64,000 nt of DNA, taken from positions 124,001 through 188,000 of the forward strand of contig JAXGQE010000001.1 in the NCBI GenBank assembly GCA_040766585.1. The letters run 5' to 3'. Each line of letters begins with the position of its first letter. Positions within the stretch are counted from its first letter, which is position 1. This DNA is from JAXGQE01 sp040766585 (GTDB taxonomy: Bacteria > Bacillota > SLNR01). Positions 40,635 to 49,284 of this stretch are shown here, piece after piece. Position numbers and translations under genes: made by a program. The notes beneath the pieces are model-generated. The model was given only the letters and a program-made list of their open reading frames with translations, searched no databases and had not been told where the DNA came from.

Positions 40635-42023
40635 GATTCATCACCATAGGCTGTGCTTGACATTGAAAACACACGGAAACCCTGTTATCGTAGTAGTTGA
40701 GAAGACCACCTACGAAAGCGAGGGAAACCGTGTGTCATACATCCAGTTTACCACAGAGTTCATAGGCTTGCCAGAGTTTACGATTGCATCTCCGCATAAA
40801 GCGGCAGATGGGAGTTGGGTCTGTTCTCTAACACCTCGACAGAAATCTTTTCCTTGCCCTTTATGCGGTCAGACAAGTGTAAACCATAGCAGAGAAAAAG
40901 TGCGAAGGTTAAGACACCGATTTGTGCCTGGCTGGGGCACGGTGCATGTGACGGTGCCGATATACAGGCAGCGTTGCAGGGATTGCGACCTTACATGGAC
41001 CGTAGAGTGGCCCGGTATTTCCCCGGGGCGAACAAAATCTACCAATGGTTATATAGCGTCTGCAGTACACGCATGTTACCGCAGCGATATTCAGTCTGTG
41101 GCCAGGGAATGGGGCATTGCCTATACCACGCTGGAAAGATGGTACTATCGGATCGCCTCAGCATCGACACCCAGCCCAAAGGACTACGGATCTCCCAGAA
41201 TTGTTTGCATGGATGAGTTCGCTATTAAGCGTGGACACAAGTACTGTGTCGCATTAATGGATCACTCCAGCGGCCATGTGTGGCAGGTCTTTGAAGGAAA
41301 GTCCCGCGAATCTATCCAGGCAGCTCTCAAGAAATGGCCGTTTCCAGACATTCCAGAGGTTGTGATTACGGATTTGGCCCCGGGCATGGCGGATACCATA
41401 CGAGAGGTATGGCCCAAGACAGTGGTTGTGGCTGATAAATTTCATGTTCTATGCCTGTTTTTCCATAAGCTAAACACGCAACGCAAATTATCCATGGACA
41501 ACCCCACCAAGCACAAAGCGGTCAGATTCCGAAAGAAGCTGTTAACCACCGATCCTAAGAATTTAACTGCGCAGGAGCAAGAAGAACTGGCCAAACTCCT
41601 TGAATCGAACTGGAAGCTTGCTGACCTATATCAGGGATTGCAAGAGATTAGGTCCATCTACAGCTGTACCAACACTGCTGACGGCATAAAGCGATTTAGA
41701 GAGTGGCTGTTGATGCGTATGTTTGATGGCTGTGGAGCAGTCAGGAGTATCGCTAAAACCCTCTCACAATGGACCAATGAGGTGACAGCATATTTCTCAT
41801 ACCGGGTCACAAATGCCCCGATGGAAGGGACCAACAATTTGATTAAGACTTTAAAAAGAAGAGCATACGGATATAGAAACATGGAAAGATTTACTCTTAG
41901 AATCCGATTGGAGTGCAGGCAACCAGATGGTGCTGATTCAGGTGCAAAAACTATACCAATTGCCGCTTAAATGTTGAAAAACTGCGATAGAGGGAAATCA
42001 AGCACATGTTTCGGTGATGAGCC
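40635..42023 (+). mobile_element. Complete ISL3-family insertion sequence (1389 bp)
   Basis: Bounded by imperfect inverted repeats of 28 bp (40635-40662 and 41996-42023; 19 of 28 positions match, with blocks TCATCACC and GTGCTTGA exact) and 8-bp direct repeats. It encodes one intact transposase. Size fits ISL3 (about 1.2-1.6 kb). It lies between a dehydrogenase operon reading left and a cell-wall protein gene reading right. With intact ends and gene it may still be mobile. Confidence 0.85.
40732..41970 (+). CDS. ISL3 family transposase
   Basis: A 412-residue DDE transposase. N-terminal zinc-binding part with CPLCGQTS and CRDCDLTW, a helix-turn-helix (SVAREWGIAYTTLERWY), then the DDE domain: first Asp in VCMDEFAIKRGH, second in VITDLAPGM, final Glu in APMEGTNNLIKTLKRRAYG. 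The GTG at 40732 is preceded by GAGGG; a longer reading from 40633 would begin inside the target duplication and is rejected. No frameshift or stop is seen. Confidence 0.93.
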   Translation: MSYIQFTTEFIGLPEFTIASPHKAADGSWVCSLTPRQKSFPCPLCGQTSVNHSREKVRRLRHRFVPGWGTVHVTVPIYRQRCRDCDLTWTVEWPGISPGRTKSTNGYIASAVHACYRSDIQSVAREWGIAYTTLERWYYRIASASTPSPKDYGSPRIVCMDEFAIKRGHKYCVALMDHSSGHVWQVFEGKSRESIQAALKKWPFPDIPEVVITDLAPGMADTIREVWPKTVVVADKFHVLCLFFHKLNTQRKLSMDNPTKHKAVRFRKKLLTTDPKNLTAQEQEELAKLLESNWKLADLYQGLQEIRSIYSCTNTADGIKRFREWLLMRMFDGCGAVRSIAKTLSQWTNEVTAYFSYRVTNAPMEGTNNLIKTLKRRAYGYRNMERFTLRIRLECRQPDGADSGAKTIPIAA

Positions 42024-42031
42024 TAATTAAT
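42024..42031. repeat. Target-site duplication, right
   Basis: TAATTAAT, identical to 40627-40634. The interval from here to the next gene (42295) holds a promoter and no gene I can support. Confidence 0.75.
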
Positions 42032-42191
42032 ACCAGTATATTTCTCACAGATCATTGGGTTTCCTTCTCCATGACAGTCTTATGCGCACATTTTCATAGA
42101 ATCCAAACTCTGCAGCTCGATACATCCATTACTCTTTTTTCTGAAGCCTTACCTGTGAATCTCTGCTTCCACGGCTAACTGCAATCGAAGG

Positions 42192-42221
42192 TTGATTCAT
42201 AATTGGATAATATGGTAAAAT
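42192..42221 (+). promoter_or_regulatory. Promoter of the CW_binding_2 gene
   Basis: -35 TTGATT (42192-42197), 18-bp spacer, -10 TAAAAT (42216-42221), about 70 bp before the start codon at 42295. Confidence 0.5.
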
Positions 42222-42294
42222 ATAGTTGTGAATTTTTCCCCATGCGTACGGCCCTTCCTTTGGGGATAGCCCAAAATGAAAAGGAGATGAAGCA

Positions 42295-43731
42295 ATGAAA
42301 AGTAAGAAATCCACAAAGTTTCTGACGGCGTTATTGATATCAATGTTCATTCTCTCACTGACGATCAGCCCGGTTTTCGGTGAGGAAATAGGCGATGTGC
42401 TGCGTTTTGCCGGAAGCAATCGCTATCAGACATCCGCCTTGGTTTCTGAACAGATCTTTGAATCCGCCGAATACATCGTTCTGGCCAGCGGGGATTCCAC
42501 CGGTAACTATGCCGATGCTCTTGCCGGCAGTTATCTGGCCGGATTCCGAGATGCCCCCTTGCTCCTTACCTATCCCCATACGCTGCCCAGTTCCATCCGT
42601 GATGAGATTATCCGCCTTGGTGCAACCAAAGCGTATATTCTGGGCGGAGAAACTGCCATCCACCCTGCAGTTGTTACGGAACTGATCGGCCTGGGATTTG
42701 ATGCTGAAAACATTATTCGGCTGTCCGGTGCCCGCCGTGAAGATACTGCGGTCGAAATTGTGCAGTATGTCTATGATGAAATGTATGGAACCAAAGAATC
42801 CGGCGAACATTTTGCTTTTATTGTCAACGGACGAGCCACTGCTGATGCTTTGGTGGCCGGTTCCTATGCTTACCAATACGGCATCCCGATCTTTCTGGTG
42901 GCCACTGACTCTCTGCCGGATGTCACAGGACAGGCTTTGATTGATATGGGATTCGATTTCGTGGACATCATCGGCGGTACCGCTGTAATCTCAGACAATC
43001 TGGCTTCTTTACTGGATGATTTGTACGGTGTCCGCCAGAGGATCGCCGGGGCACGCCGATATGAAACCAGCACTTTGTTTGCCGAAGCCATGTTCCCGGA
43101 AACCGAATTCTTTGCCTTTATCAATGGTACCGATAGCAGTCTTGCCGATGGGATCAGCGCCGCAGCATTCGGCATACCCATCCTGTACGTTACAGACAGC
43201 ACAGTCCCCGGCGTTGTTGAAACTTACCTGTCCTCATATATATCCGGATTCTCCCGCCTGTTCATTCTAGGGGGCAGCATAGCTGTATCGCAGTCTGTTG
43301 AAGATGCTTTAATCATGATCCGTGAGGATGTTCCACCCATGATCGCAGATGCATACATCGAAAATGAAACCGGTACCTATCGAGTATATGCGGATATCGA
43401 CAATATCAGCAACACCATCACTCTTGAGATTGCATCGGACAAAGACCATGAGCAATTTGTCACCGGCCACAGCCTTCTCAGTAAAGAAATTTACCTTCAG
43501 GTTAGCAGTACCGATGGCGGATCCTATGATATTCCTTCCCCCGGCAGGTTGATTCAACCCGAAGATGATTTTGTGGCTTTCATTCTCCAGCAATTCAGTG
43601 ATAATCCTCCTACCGGTGTGAATGCACAAACACTACTGGCCAACACAGGATCCCAGTTTACGATGACCAGCAGTTCCGATCCCACCAATATAAGGATCTA
43701 TACGCTTCATGTTGTGATTTCAAGTATCTAG
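42295..43731 (+). CDS. Secreted cell-wall protein with three CW_binding_2 repeats
   Basis: A 478-residue exported protein. Signal peptide at ~1-29 ending SPVFGEE. Three tandem CW_binding_2 repeats fill ~30-345, each with the pattern RxxGxxRYxTSxxxxE and ADALAGSYLA / ADALVAGSYA / ADGISAAAFG and an ILGG or IIGG strand. This family anchors proteins to anionic wall polymers of Clostridia. The last ~130 residues are a domain I do not recognise. GGAG lies 8 nt before the ATG. Followed by a gene for a membrane-anchored protein 65 bp downstream. Confidence 0.9.
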   Translation: MKSKKSTKFLTALLISMFILSLTISPVFGEEIGDVLRFAGSNRYQTSALVSEQIFESAEYIVLASGDSTGNYADALAGSYLAGFRDAPLLLTYPHTLPSSIRDEIIRLGATKAYILGGETAIHPAVVTELIGLGFDAENIIRLSGARREDTAVEIVQYVYDEMYGTKESGEHFAFIVNGRATADALVAGSYAYQYGIPIFLVATDSLPDVTGQALIDMGFDFVDIIGGTAVISDNLASLLDDLYGVRQRIAGARRYETSTLFAEAMFPETEFFAFINGTDSSLADGISAAAFGIPILYVTDSTVPGVVETYLSSYISGFSRLFILGGSIAVSQSVEDALIMIREDVPPMIADAYIENETGTYRVYADIDNISNTITLEIASDKDHEQFVTGHSLLSKEIYLQVSSTDGGSYDIPSPGRLIQPEDDFVAFILQQFSDNPPTGVNAQTLLANTGSQFTMTSSSDPTNIRIYTLHVVISSI

Positions 43732-43796
43732 AATGTAGTTTATCGAGATGACAGGGGGGGATCTTTGATCCCTCCCAACAGTTTGGAGTGTTGTCC

Positions 43797-44378
43797 ATGA
43801 ATAGAAGGCTCAAAAAGTATTGGATTCCCATCCTTTTACTATCCTTCATTATCATTGGCTCTTTTTTTGCCATCCGTGCAACAATTGATTTTGGTCTTCA
43901 TTACCTGAAGGAAATCATGGATTCTGTAGATATTACCGACCCAGAGATCCCCAATGACATCGAGCCACCTGAAATCGAAATTTCGGATGGATCTTCCCAG
44001 ACAGAATCTGCGGGTCCATCATCCACCAAGCAGAATCCTGATTCAAATCGGCCTGCCATGAAGGACCCCGATAAAACTCCGAATCCTTCATCTCCGCCTC
44101 CCCAAGGCGATGAGCCCGATGATTCTCCGCATGAAACGGACAATCCCATAGAAACTCCGCCCAAAAAGCACGCCATCTTCGGGTATATGCCCGTGGAAGA
44201 CCAGTCGTACCTGATCAGCATTAGCAACCGGTTTACCCTGACAGAAATCAACGACATCATCCTTGCTTATCAGACAGGAGGAGAATCCTGGGAAGCTTCG
44301 AAAGAACTGATTCGCAGCAGGGTCTCTCCGGAGGAAATTGAAAAGGTACGGGAACTGGTTTATGAATACATCCTGTAA
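43797..44378 (+). CDS. Hypothetical membrane-anchored protein with Pro-rich linker
   Basis: A 193-residue protein: N-terminal helix (~9-30), then an acidic, proline- and serine-rich linker (~45-120, with many PP and PDS motifs), then a compact ~70-residue helical domain (YMPVEDQSYLISISNRFTLTEINDIIL...). The linker suits passage through the cell wall. No known family recognised. GGAG 8 nt before the ATG at 43797. Probably an operon with the CW_binding_2 gene. Confidence 0.65.
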   Translation: MNRRLKKYWIPILLLSFIIIGSFFAIRATIDFGLHYLKEIMDSVDITDPEIPNDIEPPEIEISDGSSQTESAGPSSTKQNPDSNRPAMKDPDKTPNPSSPPPQGDEPDDSPHETDNPIETPPKKHAIFGYMPVEDQSYLISISNRFTLTEINDIILAYQTGGESWEASKELIRSRVSPEEIEKVRELVYEYIL

Positions 44379-44382
44379 CAAA

Positions 44383-44437
44383 AAACGAGCCCTTTGAAAA
44401 GAGTTGACTATTGCAACTCCATTCAACCGGCTCGTTT
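44383..44437. terminator. Bidirectional terminator between convergent genes
   Basis: AAACGAGCC (44383-44391) pairs with GGCTCGTTT (44429-44437), with an inner stem GAGTTG/CAACTC. On the minus strand a TTTTTTG run follows; on the plus strand TTTGCTTTC. Confidence 0.8.
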
Positions 44438-44449
44438 GCTTTCATTCCG

Positions 44450-46084
44450 TCAGTTTTTGTTCTTTACGACTGAAAATGATTGGTAAATCTTCTCCGTAAT
44501 CTCGTCGGTGTTCCGATACGGATTGTTGAAGGTAATCCGCAGCTGGTAATATTCATCCCCATGGTAGATGGCCACATGATTGATCATCCCTCGGCCAAAC
44601 CCGTCGGTGTATGTGACCACGGCGGGAACCCCCTGAATATCGATTGCTTCGGAACGGCTCTCCCCGAAAAAGCTTAATGAAGCGCTGGCTTTTTTCATCA
44701 CATTGATGAATGCATTGGGAGGTAAGAATCCTTCCGGGAATTTCGCTCGCCCAACCTGGATATGCAGCGGTGACATCAGATAATTCTTACCGGATTCATC
44801 GGAACAGACGATGACTTCTTTACCGTCCAAATCCAATTCAGCATGGTATCCGTCAGGTATGGTAAAAGAAAAATCTTTTCCATCGATGGTTTTCCCGTTA
44901 CCGAACTCAAAATGCTCTTCTTGATTCAGTTCTTCGTCCAGGCCCAGCATAGCAGCCAGCCTTTTCAAAGCTTTGTAGACATCTTCGACATTTTCACCCG
45001 GAGCCTTCAAACCCTTCGGCCCCTCCGCTTCATCTTTTTTCTCATCGCTTTCCTCATCTTTGCGGGGATCTTGGTATTCATCATTGACCCACTCGCCGCT
45101 GAAACGAGTACCATCGGCCCGGATCCAGGTTCCATGTCCATGCTTCAAATCATCTTCCCAGTCTCCATCATAGCGATCTTCATTGGGAGTAATTTCTGTT
45201 CCCTGTCCATGCCGTTTCCCGGCACTCCAATCACCGATGTATTTGGTGCCATCGATCTGGAACCAGGTACCGTGGCCATGCTTGAGACCGTCTTTCCATT
45301 CCCCTTCGTACCGGTCCCCGGCTGTGGCAATCTCAGAACCTTTTCCATTCTGTTTCCCATCTTTCCACTCACCCTGGTATTCGTATCCGTCCGGCCCTTT
45401 GATCGATCCTATTCCATCTTTTTTACCGTCTTTCCATTCCCCTTCGTATCTGGGCCCGTCTGGTAAATTCTCGATACCTGCACCGTGTTTTTTGCCTTCT
45501 TTCCATTCTCCTTCATACCGATATCCATCAGCTCTTTTCAATACACCGTAGCCGTGACGCTCATCGTCTTTCCATTCCCCTTCATAGACATCCCCATGGG
45601 CTGTTGTTTCTTTGCCTTCCCCGTGCTTATCGCCATCTTTCCATTCTCCATCATAGGAATATCCGTCAGCATTCTTAAAAATACCGCGGCCGTGTTTTTC
45701 TCCGTCCTTCCAATCGCCCTGATATTCACTGCCGTTTTCCAGCTTTTCTTTTCCCTTGCCGTGCTGTTTCCCATACCGCCATTCGCCTTCGTATTCATAT
45801 CCGTCGGAGCAGGTTAACTTCCCTTTTCCGTGCCAATCACCGTCGCGCCATTCACCTTCATATCGATCGCCATTGGCAGCAATATCCAACCCTCTTCCGT
45901 GAGGATGGTCGTTCTTCCATTCCCCTTCGTAGCACGACCCATCTGCGCGCACCCATATGCCAGTGCCATGACGCTCACCGTACCGCCATTCCCCTTCGTA
46001 CTTCGAATCATCTGGATATATTAATATACCCTGCCCATGGGGCAGCCCTTCTTTTTCCTCACCGGTATAATTCCTTTCGCTCAT
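44450..46084 (-). CDS. MORN-repeat protein with C-terminal PsbP/DcrB-like domain
   Basis: A 544-residue soluble protein. Residues ~6-330 hold 14 MORN repeats of exactly 23 residues (YEGEWKDGxxHGxG...DGxx), plus a partial fifteenth (FSGEWVNDEY). An acidic lysine/glutamate linker follows (~340-375), then a ~150-residue C-terminal domain beginning GKTIDGKDFSFTIPDGY, whose strand pattern resembles DcrB/PsbP-like proteins; that match is tentative. No signal peptide. GGAGG 7 nt before the ATG at 46084. MORN units form an elongated beta-sheet, in other organisms often binding lipid or acting as a ruler. Confidence 0.88.
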   Translation of the reverse strand: MSERNYTGEEKEGLPHGQGILIYPDDSKYEGEWRYGERHGTGIWVRADGSCYEGEWKNDHPHGRGLDIAANGDRYEGEWRDGDWHGKGKLTCSDGYEYEGEWRYGKQHGKGKEKLENGSEYQGDWKDGEKHGRGIFKNADGYSYDGEWKDGDKHGEGKETTAHGDVYEGEWKDDERHGYGVLKRADGYRYEGEWKEGKKHGAGIENLPDGPRYEGEWKDGKKDGIGSIKGPDGYEYQGEWKDGKQNGKGSEIATAGDRYEGEWKDGLKHGHGTWFQIDGTKYIGDWSAGKRHGQGTEITPNEDRYDGDWEDDLKHGHGTWIRADGTRFSGEWVNDEYQDPRKDEESDEKKDEAEGPKGLKAPGENVEDVYKALKRLAAMLGLDEELNQEEHFEFGNGKTIDGKDFSFTIPDGYHAELDLDGKEVIVCSDESGKNYLMSPLHIQVGRAKFPEGFLPPNAFINVMKKASASLSFFGESRSEAIDIQGVPAVVTYTDGFGRGMINHVAIYHGDEYYQLRITFNNPYRNTDEITEKIYQSFSVVKNKN

Positions 46085-46145
46085 ATCCAGCCCTCCCAGA
46101 CCAATCCCATCCCTGCACAATATCGCTTCACTGGGTTTCGTATTC

Positions 46146-46214
46146 TTATCCACGTGTATTCTTTTTATTCAAACAAAATCCTTCCTCGACAAGAGGCTGC
46201 ATCCATTGAATCAC
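46146..46214 (-). CDS. Possible 22-residue micro-protein
   Basis: A GTG-started frame of 22 codons with a strong AAGGAGG 8 nt upstream, between the GH1 gene and the MORN gene. Nothing in the peptide is recognisable. It may be a leader peptide for the MORN gene 61 bp downstream, or a chance ribosome-binding site. Confidence 0.25.
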   Translation of the reverse strand: MIQWMQPLVEEGFCLNKKNTRG

Positions 46215-46318
46215 AAAGCAGTCCTCCTTAAAATCTGTGACGAAAACGGGTCTTGTTCAATCCCATACCCCACCTTCCAGTTCCGTCAACATAAACTGCT
46301 GTTTCTTTGGGGCGTCCG

Positions 46319-47653
46319 TTACTGTCCGATACGATTCTTATACCAGAAAAAACTATCCTTGGGAATTCTTTTTAACTGATTGTCGAAATCAACATAGACC
46401 AAACCGAATCGAGCCGAGTATCCTTCCCCCCACTCAAAGTTATCCAAAAAACTCCAGGCAAAGTATCCACGAACATCCACACCGTGTTCCATCGCCCGCT
46501 GAATCTCGGTCAAATACTTTTCATAGTACCGGATCCTTCGGTTGTCGTGTATTTTCCCATCCTGCCCGGGCCCATCATTGTATGCGCAGCCCCCTTCGGT
46601 GATGATGATGGCCGGAGATCGGTACTTCTCGTGGATATTCATCAGTGTCTCATACAAAGCTTCCGGTTCAATAATCCAGCCCAGGTCGGTATGTTGGTCA
46701 TCCATAAGATCACTTTTTGAGTCATGCGCATAATCCAAGACCGCCCCGAAAGCATCTTGGGAGTCTGCTTTCCCATAATCCGGCGAGTAATGATTCAATC
46801 CCATAAAATCGCCCGGCGAATAAATTCTATTCATGTCACCTGGCTTCACAAACTCATCAAAATCGTCTTCCAGCAAGGCTGGATATTTCCCCAAAAATAT
46901 GGGATCCAGATAAGCATTCTCCCAAACTGCCTCCATCATCTGGGCTGCCCGAATATCTTCTGGATGATCCGAGACCGGCCGGATCGGAAAATGAGTAAAA
47001 GTTGATCCCGCTTTAGCCTGAGGGCATAACTGTCGGATGATTTCCATACTGTCTCCGTGGCACAGGTTCAGGTGGTGTGAAGCCGCCAGATACGCTTGCT
47101 TGCTCCGGATTCCGGGGGCATGAACTCCCTGATAATGGCCTACATAAGCAATCACCGATGGCTCATTGATAACAATGAAATTCTTAACCATTCCTTGGAA
47201 AGCCTTCACCATAGTTTCCACATATTCCGAAAACCATCCGGTAATATCCCTGTGTGTCCATCCGCCCCGCTCCTGCAGTTTGGAAGGAAGATCCCAGTGA
47301 TACAAAGTCACATACGGAGTTATCCCTGCCTCCAGAAGTTCATCCGCAATCGATCTGTAAAAATCGATCCCTTTCTGATTCTTTTGCCCGGTACCTTCCG
47401 GGATCACCCGTGGCCAGGACACCGAAAACCGGTATGCACTCACTCCCAAATCCTTCAGGAGACGAATATCTTCTTTATAGCGAGTGTAATGGTCGCAGGC
47501 AACATCCCCCGTGTCTCCATGTTTTATCGTTCCCGGTCTGCGGACAAAATCATCCCATATGCTAGGGCCCTTACCGTCCGCATTCCATCCGCCCTCCACC
47601 TGATACGCTGAAGTCGCCGTCCCCCAGATGAAGTTTTTTGGAAAATTTTTCAT
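46319..47653 (-). CDS. Glycoside hydrolase family 1 beta-glucosidase
   Basis: A 444-residue (beta/alpha)8 enzyme. NFIWGTATSAYQVEGG near the N-terminus, the acid/base Glu164 in VINEPS, and the nucleophile in IIITEGGCAYND near residue 350, followed by DVRGYFAWSFLDNFEW. Most members have TENG at the nucleophile; here TEGG. It acts on cellobiose or aryl beta-glucosides in the cytosol, with no PTS residues visible. GGAGG 9 nt before the ATG. Upstream (47815-47839) is a palindrome that may be its operator. Confidence 0.93.
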   Translation of the reverse strand: MKNFPKNFIWGTATSAYQVEGGWNADGKGPSIWDDFVRRPGTIKHGDTGDVACDHYTRYKEDIRLLKDLGVSAYRFSVSWPRVIPEGTGQKNQKGIDFYRSIADELLEAGITPYVTLYHWDLPSKLQERGGWTHRDITGWFSEYVETMVKAFQGMVKNFIVINEPSVIAYVGHYQGVHAPGIRSKQAYLAASHHLNLCHGDSMEIIRQLCPQAKAGSTFTHFPIRPVSDHPEDIRAAQMMEAVWENAYLDPIFLGKYPALLEDDFDEFVKPGDMNRIYSPGDFMGLNHYSPDYGKADSQDAFGAVLDYAHDSKSDLMDDQHTDLGWIIEPEALYETLMNIHEKYRSPAIIITEGGCAYNDGPGQDGKIHDNRRIRYYEKYLTEIQRAMEHGVDVRGYFAWSFLDNFEWGEGYSARFGLVYVDFDNQLKRIPKDSFFWYKNRIGQ

Positions 47654-47814
47654 GCTCGGATCCTCCTTCTACAGTGGATTGATCGTACATACTGACCGTA
47701 AGATATCGCAATTGATTCAAAGTGATTCCTTGTTCAATAGAGCCTTTTTGCCTCTTTACGAAAATCTACATCATGCTAATAATGAATGGATGTTGCTTCG
47801 ATACTCATTTACTC

Positions 47815-47839
47815 ATACTCCATACGTAGTATGGGGTAT
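47815..47839. promoter_or_regulatory. Near-perfect inverted repeat upstream of the GH1 gene
   Basis: ATACTCCATAC-GTA-GTATGGGGTAT: 11-bp arms with one mismatch and a 3-bp centre, 162 bp before the GH1 start. Symmetric sites of this size are typical of repressor dimers. The gap 47654-47898 contains nothing else I can name. Confidence 0.5.
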
Positions 47840-47898
47840 ATCCTTAGGTTATGTTCATAAATATTCTATATGCCATACGTCCTTTCCCTACGAGCATT

Positions 47899-49176
47899 CT
47901 ACCCGGCCTGGTATCTTTCGGCTACCTTCCCTGACAGATGGAGGAGATATCCCCCTTGAGTATCAAACCCTGAGGGCAAGTATTTGGCTTCATTTTTGAG
48001 CCCGGTAATGAAACGGTCCGGAATACCCTGCAGTCCCACCATCGCCCCGATGAGGCCTCCAGTCAAGGCAGCTCGAGCCATATTATTCCCGCTGCTGTTG
48101 ACCGCCATGAGCACCCCTCGCTCAAAATCGTGGCTGTACCTCAGGGCATAATAATAGGCACAGGGAATCAGACTGGAAACATGGCAGTTTTGGCCAAAGA
48201 ATATCGGGGCAAACCGATCGTCCACGATTTCCATCAAGTGGCCCTTTTTCACTAAAAACATGATGTTTTTGAAAACCTGAATATCGTCAAAACTGTTCAC
48301 CTGCTTGCCGATGACCCCCATTCGATCCATCAGAGCAATGTTGTAGTTTTCATATTCTTCCAAAGGAATCCCTCGAATCAGAGCATGGACCATCATGATA
48401 TACATGAGCTGCATGGCCACGAAAGCACGATCACAATACCACATGTTCAGAAAATCATAGGCTTGGTAAAACAGTTCTTCCGGATCTGGGTACAAAGCAG
48501 CCAGTGCAATGCCCCACTGGGCTCCTTCGCTGGTGGAAGTTCGGGTAACACCGCTGTCTCTGTGCCACCAGCGACCGTTTTTCTTTCCCCCGTTAAACCA
48601 TACGTCAAAATTGTGCCGGACTTCTTCATTGGTATAACGGCCAGAAAAACATTTGATACCGCTTTTGGAGCCGATGAAAGTCCCGTGTTCCAGTTCCACG
48701 CCCTTGTGGGCATTGTAGACATCTATGTCTGTTTCAAATGCAGCCGATGGGAGCAAGTCTTTTTCAAAGAAATCATTCACACGGTGGATGTATTGGTCCG
48801 CATCAAATCGCTTGGATGGTCCCGATTCTGGAGAATCCTTTACGGCCACGGTTTCCAAAAGAATTTGCATGAGCTGGCCCGATTGAGAGCTCATACCCGC
48901 TCGAACCCCTACATCGTAGCGGTATTTAGAAATCATCTCAAAGGAGCCGCCTTCATTTTCCTTTTTGGGATCCGTATAATCACTCACCCAACTGCCGTAA
49001 TCTCGCCATAGCTCTTCATAATCATAAATCCAGTGACAACCCAACCCCAAGGCATCCCCAATCAATGCCCCCATGATGGCTCCTTTGATTCTCTCTTCTG
49101 TGGACACATTTTCGGGGTAATGCAGCGGAGTATTTTTCATGGAAAACAGGGTCTGGAGTTCTTCTTGCGTCTTCAT
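47899..49176 (-). CDS. ADP-ribosylglycohydrolase-fold protein lacking metal motifs
   Basis: A 425-residue protein of the ADP-ribosylglycohydrolase (J1-crystallin/DraG) fold: EERIKGAIMGALIGDALGLGCHWIYD near 30-55 is the first family motif. Where active enzymes have TDDT it has GMSSQSGQLM, and where they have GGDTDT it has SSGNNMARAALTGGLIGA. All Mg-binding acidic residues of these two motifs are therefore replaced, so it may bind a ligand or use another mechanism. Start taken at the ATG 49176. It stands downstream of the YhfT-like gene in the same direction. Confidence 0.75.
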   Translation of the reverse strand: MKTQEELQTLFSMKNTPLHYPENVSTEERIKGAIMGALIGDALGLGCHWIYDYEELWRDYGSWVSDYTDPKKENEGGSFEMISKYRYDVGVRAGMSSQSGQLMQILLETVAVKDSPESGPSKRFDADQYIHRVNDFFEKDLLPSAAFETDIDVYNAHKGVELEHGTFIGSKSGIKCFSGRYTNEEVRHNFDVWFNGGKKNGRWWHRDSGVTRTSTSEGAQWGIALAALYPDPEELFYQAYDFLNMWYCDRAFVAMQLMYIMMVHALIRGIPLEEYENYNIALMDRMGVIGKQVNSFDDIQVFKNIMFLVKKGHLMEIVDDRFAPIFFGQNCHVSSLIPCAYYYALRYSHDFERGVLMAVNSSGNNMARAALTGGLIGAMVGLQGIPDRFITGLKNEAKYLPSGFDTQGGYLLHLSGKVAERYQAG

Positions 49177-49284
49177 TACGCCCACCATCCTTTTTGATCA
49201 TTGAATCACACAATTATCTTCCCTCGAAAATCATTAAAAGCGGTATGCTACCAGTCTCTGATCAATACATTCAGCAAGAAGATC

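Noticed and set aside
40633..40731. N-terminal extension of the transposase
   Set aside because: It would begin inside the target-site duplication, outside the element; the GTG at 40732 is inside and has a ribosome-binding site.
43751..43776. Terminator after the CW_binding_2 gene
   Set aside because: A GGGGGATC/GATCCCTCC hairpin exists but has no T run and lies just before the next gene's ribosome-binding site.
44843..45466. 207-codon plus-strand frame with repeated FPF-type segments
   Set aside because: It is the mirror of the MORN repeats on the other strand; the periodicity comes from the 69-bp units.
45050..46060. Regular 69-bp periodicity resembling a CRISPR or minisatellite
   Set aside because: The repeats are coding MORN units in one frame with divergent third positions and no spacers.
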